From Treponema sp. (GTDB lineage Bacteria; Spirochaetota; Spirochaetia; Treponematales; Treponemataceae): 64,000 nt of DNA. Positions 60,213 to 64,000 of the stretch are shown piece after piece. Location: assembly GCA_017935745.1 (NCBI GenBank), contig JAGBGX010000009.1, positions 124,001 to 188,000 of the forward strand, given 5' to 3'. The translations under genes and the position numbers were made by a program. Under the pieces are notes generated by a model. That model saw only the letters and a program-made list of their open reading frames with translations. It had not been told where the DNA came from and did no database searches. Within the stretch, counting starts at the first letter, position 1. Each line of letters begins with the position of its first letter.

Positions 60213-61349
60213 ATGAAGCGATTTTGTACAGTTCTGTTTTCAGCGGCGGTTCTGCTTGCGGCGGTCTTGTCCGCATCGTGCAGCGACGGCGGTTCCAGTT
60301 CATCAGGAGGCGGCGACACCGCACAAGTACCTGGCGGAGGAACTGCTGCGGGTGCAGGCGAGGAAGGAGGTTCTTCTGGCTCAGGATGGGAATACATCAC
60401 CGTTCCTTCTGCCCCCGAGAACGTAACGGCAACTGCATCCGGCTCATCAAGCATAACAGTTTCGTGGGACGCTGTTGACGGTGCGGACAGGTATATTGTA
60501 TACTATCGGTCTTACTCGGGAACAGACGATACCTGCAAAAGAAACGGAACAGAAAAAACAAAATCAACAGAAAATACTTCCATATTGATACAGCAGCTTG
60601 AACATAAGAACTACCTTTTCTGGGTAACGGCTGAAAATTCTGCCGGAGAAAGCGAAGAGAGTATGTGGGATTATGCTATGCCAAATGGCAGTTCCGGCAG
60701 TGGAGGCTCCGGCACGACAACAACGCTTTCTGCACCGACGGGACTGTATGCAACGGCGGAATCATCTTCATCGATCAGACTGACATGGAATTCCGTCAGC
60801 GGTGCAACAAAATACTATGTTTATAAATCTCAATACGCATCGTTTGCAACATCTGACAGTTACAGCACAACATCAACTTTCATGACTGTAACAGGACTGA
60901 AAGCAAACACGAAATACTATTTCAGAGTTCAGGCTGCTAACAGTACAACAACAAGCGGTTATTCGGCATCTGATTATGCAACGACAGAGGCGGTAGCAAG
61001 TTGGAATCCGCCGACAAGATATCAAGAATTAACAAATCTCGGAGCAAATAATGCAATAATAGGAAATGTATCCGCAGGAAATGTCTACTGGTTCAGACTG
61101 TATGCTTCTCAGCCGTCATCATCGACATACACTTATACTATTTCTTTTCTTGATAAGGATGCTTCAAGTTCATATTCAAGCGATGTCGTAGCAACATACT
61201 ACAATCAAAACGGAATTGTTTATGCAAGTGAGGTAGACAATGGATTGTTCGGCCGTTCGTGTTCCTATCTTCTTTCTCAATATCTTTATGTAAAGGTTGA
61301 ATGCAAAAAGAGCGGAAGTTTTGCAATATATGCGGAGCGTAAAAAATAA
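60213..61349 (+). CDS. lipoprotein with two fibronectin type III domains
   Basis: A 378-aa protein with a lipobox (VLSASC, Cys 23), a Ser/Gly-rich linker, and two FN3 domains at about 66-150 (PSAPENVTATASGSSSITVS) and 172-265 (LSAPTGLYATAESSSSIRLT). The C-terminal 100 residues (VSAGNVYWFRLYASQPSSST) look like a beta-sandwich. Probably anchored at the cell surface. CAGGAG precedes the ATG. Confidence 0.88.
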   Translation: MKRFCTVLFSAAVLLAAVLSASCSDGGSSSSGGGDTAQVPGGGTAAGAGEEGGSSGSGWEYITVPSAPENVTATASGSSSITVSWDAVDGADRYIVYYRSYSGTDDTCKRNGTEKTKSTENTSILIQQLEHKNYLFWVTAENSAGESEESMWDYAMPNGSSGSGGSGTTTTLSAPTGLYATAESSSSIRLTWNSVSGATKYYVYKSQYASFATSDSYSTTSTFMTVTGLKANTKYYFRVQAANSTTTSGYSASDYATTEAVASWNPPTRYQELTNLGANNAIIGNVSAGNVYWFRLYASQPSSSTYTYTISFLDKDASSSYSSDVVATYYNQNGIVYASEVDNGLFGRSCSYLLSQYLYVKVECKKSGSFAIYAERKK

Positions 61350-61393
61350 AATAAGAAATACGATGCATCCGTATCACCACTTCCGCTCTTTTT
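61305..61393 (+). terminator. long-range inverted repeat at the end of the lipoprotein gene
   Basis: AAAAAGAGCGGAAGT (61305-61319) and ACTTCCGCTCTTTTT (61379-61393) are perfect complements across a 59-nt loop; the right arm ends in T5. It could terminate transcription. Confidence 0.45.
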
Positions 61394-61506
61394 GTAAATA
61401 ACAGCAAACCGAATGCTGTCTGCAAATGCCGGATAACACTTCTGCTGTTTCGACATATTATCGGACGATTCAGCGGAACAGATTTTCTCCGTCCTCATGG
61501 CAATGT

Positions 61507-61953
61507 TTATTCAGACAGCAGTGCTTCGATTTTTCCGAGGATTTCTTCGTCGGCGGGGAGCCATTTGACTGTGCGTATGTCTGATTTTGAAAGCCAGCGT
61601 GCGTTTTCGTGCTCAAGGAGCGTGAGGGAGCCTGAAACAACTTCGCAGGAAAAGCACCGCATTGAAAGATGGAACGCCGGGTAGTCCCATTCGATGCGGC
61701 CGATTTCCCCGCCGACCGAAATTTCCGTCGCAAGTTCCTCGCGGATTTCGCGTTCAAGAGCCGCCTGTGCCGATTCGCCGTCCTCAATTTTTCCGCCCGG
61801 AAATTCCCACCAGTCCTTCCATTCGCCGTAGCCTCGCTGGGTGGCAAAAACGCGTTTTATGCCGTCCGCGTCCGTGCGGAAAATAACGGCCGCCGAAACA
61901 AAAATGTGCTTCCGGTTTTGATTTTCTGTACCGGGATTTTTTTGCTGAATCAT
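61507..61953 (-). CDS. NUDIX hydrolase, MutT/8-oxo-dGTPase-like
   Basis: A 148-aa NUDIX protein. The Nudix box is in GGKIEDGESAQAALEREIRE plus EL, with the usual WEFPGG before it. Related MutT-type enzymes remove oxidised nucleotides. ATG 61953 follows GGAAGG. It lies 15 bp downstream of the helicase gene on the same strand. Confidence 0.9.
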   Translation of the reverse strand: MIQQKNPGTENQNRKHIFVSAAVIFRTDADGIKRVFATQRGYGEWKDWWEFPGGKIEDGESAQAALEREIREELATEISVGGEIGRIEWDYPAFHLSMRCFSCEVVSGSLTLLEHENARWLSKSDIRTVKWLPADEEILGKIEALLSE

Positions 61954-61968
61954 TTTACCTTCCACATT

Positions 61969-64000
61969 TTAGTTTTCAAAATAATTATACAGATTTTCGG
62001 GAACGGGCGACATCATATCAAAGCGAATGTTCACAACCGGAACGTTTTTTCCGTCCGTATTTTTCATTGTTGTGTCTTCAGAAGAATTATACCGCAATCT
62101 GCCCATATAATAAAAGTCCGAGCCTTCATCGTCATTTTTCTTTACAAACAGCATGACCTTGATGTTATTTTCCGGCTGCAAAATAATTTGAGCAACTTCT
62201 TCCGACTGCGAAGTACGGCGGCTCCGGCTCATCCAGCTGAAGTGCGAGCTGTCAATAAATACGTCGTCATATTTTGTCGTTTCGGAAATGGAATCATCCT
62301 TGTTGTATGTGACAAAAATCGGACATGCATACTCATCATAATTTGTTTCTGTTTTGTAACCGTAAATTGTAGACGAGCAGTCGCTTTTCCAATTGAGAAG
62401 CTTGCAGACATCTTTTCTGGTGTACTTTCGATACAGCACAAGATTGTCGTCCGCCGCTATTTCATTTTCCTTTAGTGCTGCACGTTTTAATCCGTAAGAA
62501 AGGCAGTCTGAAAGTTCCGCTTTGTATTGAGCAGTTTCAAGCAGCTGCGAAAATTTTTCTGTCCGCCGAATTTTATTCTGCTGTGCATCATACAAAATGT
62601 AAGAAATGGCGCCATATTTCTTTTTGTCAGCCTGCGTATAAAAATCCGGAGAAAGCGTATTGCATATTCCGTTCAGGTCAGATGTGAAATGTGCGTTGCT
62701 TACATTGACATCATATGCTTTTAATTTCAACTTGAATTCTTCAGCCGTCACAGAGTCTTTTTCCAGAAGCATTTGCAAAATCAAAAGTTCATGCGCCCGA
62801 ATTCCGCGTGCGAATTCCAATGAGACAAACTGAAGCGAGCACTTCTGTTCAGGCGAAAGTTCGTCCGGCGTTTTTTCGATTTTGCATTTGAACGCGTAGT
62901 AACTTCCCGAATAATCGATAAACAAAAGCGGGTCTATAAAGGCGTTGTTTACAAAATCCATCATCGTGGGAATTTTTCCTGCGCCAAGACGCATTTTCAG
63001 TTTTGTATATTCTTCTTTTAAAAGTTTTAACTGTGAAAAATTTGTTCTGTTAATTGAATCAAAAATTTTCTGCTTGGCAATTTCGTCAATCTGAATTGTG
63101 GAAGTTCCGGGAATTCCAGAAGAACCTTCCGAAAGCATTCTGCGTAAAGTATCTTTGTTGTAGGAGTTGTCGCCGAACAATGCAATCGGAATAAAAAAAT
63201 TATTTTCGTAGTTGCCGATAAAATCGATGACGCTTACAAACTGCTTGCCGTTGTCTTTGCGCAGTCCGCGTCCGAGCTGCTGCACAAAAATAACTGCTGA
63301 TTGAGTCGGACGAAGCATAACAACTTGATTTATGCACGGAATATCTACGCCTTCATTAAAAATATCAACACTGATTATATATTGCAGCGGGTCATCGTCG
63401 CGTTCAAGCCGTTCAATTATTTTCTCACGTTCAGAATCAGAATGTTCTCCGGTCAGATATGTCGTATGAAATCCGTCCTGATTCAATTTCCGGCTCAGTT
63501 CTTTTGCTTCGTCAACTCTGCTGCAAAAAATCAAACCTTTTACAGCGCAGTCATTCGATTTATACAATGTGATTTCTTTTTCTATGTGCTTGATTCGCTC
63601 GTCGCTTGTCAATTTTGAAAAATCGCTTTTGTCGTCTATCGTTTCTCCGTTAATGGTCAAATCGGAAAGTCCGTAATAATGAAACGGACAAAGCAGATTT
63701 TCTTCCAGCGCTTTTTGCAGGCGGATTTCATACGGAATATTGTTGTGAAACAGCTCAAAAATATCAAAGCCGTCTGTACGCTCCGGCGTCGCAGTCAGTC
63801 CGAGCAGAAATTTCGGCGTAAAGTAGCGTATGATTTTTTGATAACTTGCCGCACCCGCGTGGTGAACTTCATCGATAATAATGTAGTCGAATTGGTCTTT
63901 TTTAAAGGAAGAAAGAACGTCATCTTTTGCAAGCGTAAAAATCGAGGCGAACAAAAAATCGGCGGAAGTGTCTTTTTGCGTTCCGTTTAAAAATCCCGTT
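61969..64000 (-). CDS. DEAD/DEAH-box helicase with DUF3427, 5' end beyond the window
   Basis: The frame stays open to the right edge (TGFLNGTQKDTSADFLFASI onward), so the start lies outside. Motif II DEVHHAGA, motif III LTATPERTDG, motif V VDIFNEGVDIP and motif VI QQLGRGLRKDNGK define a superfamily 2 helicase. The C-terminal 350 residues (ARGIRAHELLILQMLL; RKDVCKLLNWKSDCSSTIYG; PIFVTYNKDDS) are DUF3427. Full relatives often have an N-terminal phospholipase-D-type nuclease and are linked to defence; that part cannot be seen. Confidence 0.9.
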   Translation of the reverse strand, partial: TGFLNGTQKDTSADFLFASIFTLAKDDVLSSFKKDQFDYIIIDEVHHAGAASYQKIIRYFTPKFLLGLTATPERTDGFDIFELFHNNIPYEIRLQKALEENLLCPFHYYGLSDLTINGETIDDKSDFSKLTSDERIKHIEKEITLYKSNDCAVKGLIFCSRVDEAKELSRKLNQDGFHTTYLTGEHSDSEREKIIERLERDDDPLQYIISVDIFNEGVDIPCINQVVMLRPTQSAVIFVQQLGRGLRKDNGKQFVSVIDFIGNYENNFFIPIALFGDNSYNKDTLRRMLSEGSSGIPGTSTIQIDEIAKQKIFDSINRTNFSQLKLLKEEYTKLKMRLGAGKIPTMMDFVNNAFIDPLLFIDYSGSYYAFKCKIEKTPDELSPEQKCSLQFVSLEFARGIRAHELLILQMLLEKDSVTAEEFKLKLKAYDVNVSNAHFTSDLNGICNTLSPDFYTQADKKKYGAISYILYDAQQNKIRRTEKFSQLLETAQYKAELSDCLSYGLKRAALKENEIAADDNLVLYRKYTRKDVCKLLNWKSDCSSTIYGYKTETNYDEYACPIFVTYNKDDSISETTKYDDVFIDSSHFSWMSRSRRTSQSEEVAQIILQPENNIKVMLFVKKNDDEGSDFYYMGRLRYNSSEDTTMKNTDGKNVPVVNIRFDMMSPVPENLYNYFEN

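Overview
The window looks like a gut or host-associated spirochaete chromosome, most likely Treponema (inferred from gene content and style, not proven by a marker gene). It is strongly mosaic in base composition: an AT-rich left end, an intermediate block carrying a complete-looking prophage, and a GC-richer chromosomal right end.

Positions 1-6.9 kb are a defence island read on the minus strand. A Fic protein, a type I restriction specificity subunit (HsdS), a catalytically dead Argonaute (pAgo) and a stand-alone SIR2 NADase-like effector lie almost end to end, followed by an AlbA_2/Schlafen-type protein cut by the window edge. Upstream are two broken genes: a KilA-N fragment and a fragment resembling a Cap15-type beta-barrel effector.

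Positions about 7.0-43.4 kb are a contractile-tailed prophage. A DDE transposase (ISNCY-like) is the only recombinase seen. The head and packaging module is lambda-like: terminase, portal, ClpP-like protease with an internal scaffold start, decoration protein and gpE-type capsid. The tail is Mu-like, from sheath and tube through gpN, gp45, gp46, gp47 and gp48 homologues. Lysis genes (CHAP endolysin, overlapping spanins, holin candidates) sit between portal and protease. Extras include two DNA methyltransferases each interrupted at a G8 tract, HicAB, an ArdC-like protein, and at the tail-fibre end a full diversity-generating retroelement (DGR): target gene with variable repeat, avd, template repeat and reverse transcriptase. 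Two short sequence families run through the prophage. One is an 11-bp element (C/T)GGTATAGCGA, in most copies 28-30 nt before a start codon. The other is an 18-bp palindrome with a CACGTG centre. Neither is explained by the genes. A reverse-oriented block (40.4-43.4 kb) ends in a truncated primase-like gene.

Positions 43.4-64 kb are chromosome: a 5'-truncated GrpB, AraC regulator with DUF2000 partner, GNAT, a PNPOx-ferredoxin gene split by a 156-bp multi-hairpin repeat, an AbiL/RloAB-like ATPase-nuclease pair, two paralogous MBL-like proteins, a Rossmann oxidoreductase with shared operators, a TPR/transglutaminase-like protein, a chemoreceptor, a PTPS/QueD-like enzyme, a hydrolase, an ECF-type sigma factor, an XRE regulator, an FN3 lipoprotein, a NUDIX hydrolase and a partial DUF3427 helicase. 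Hairpin-rich repeats fill several gaps. A second copy of the 156-bp element (153 bp) has different stem sequences but the same loops.
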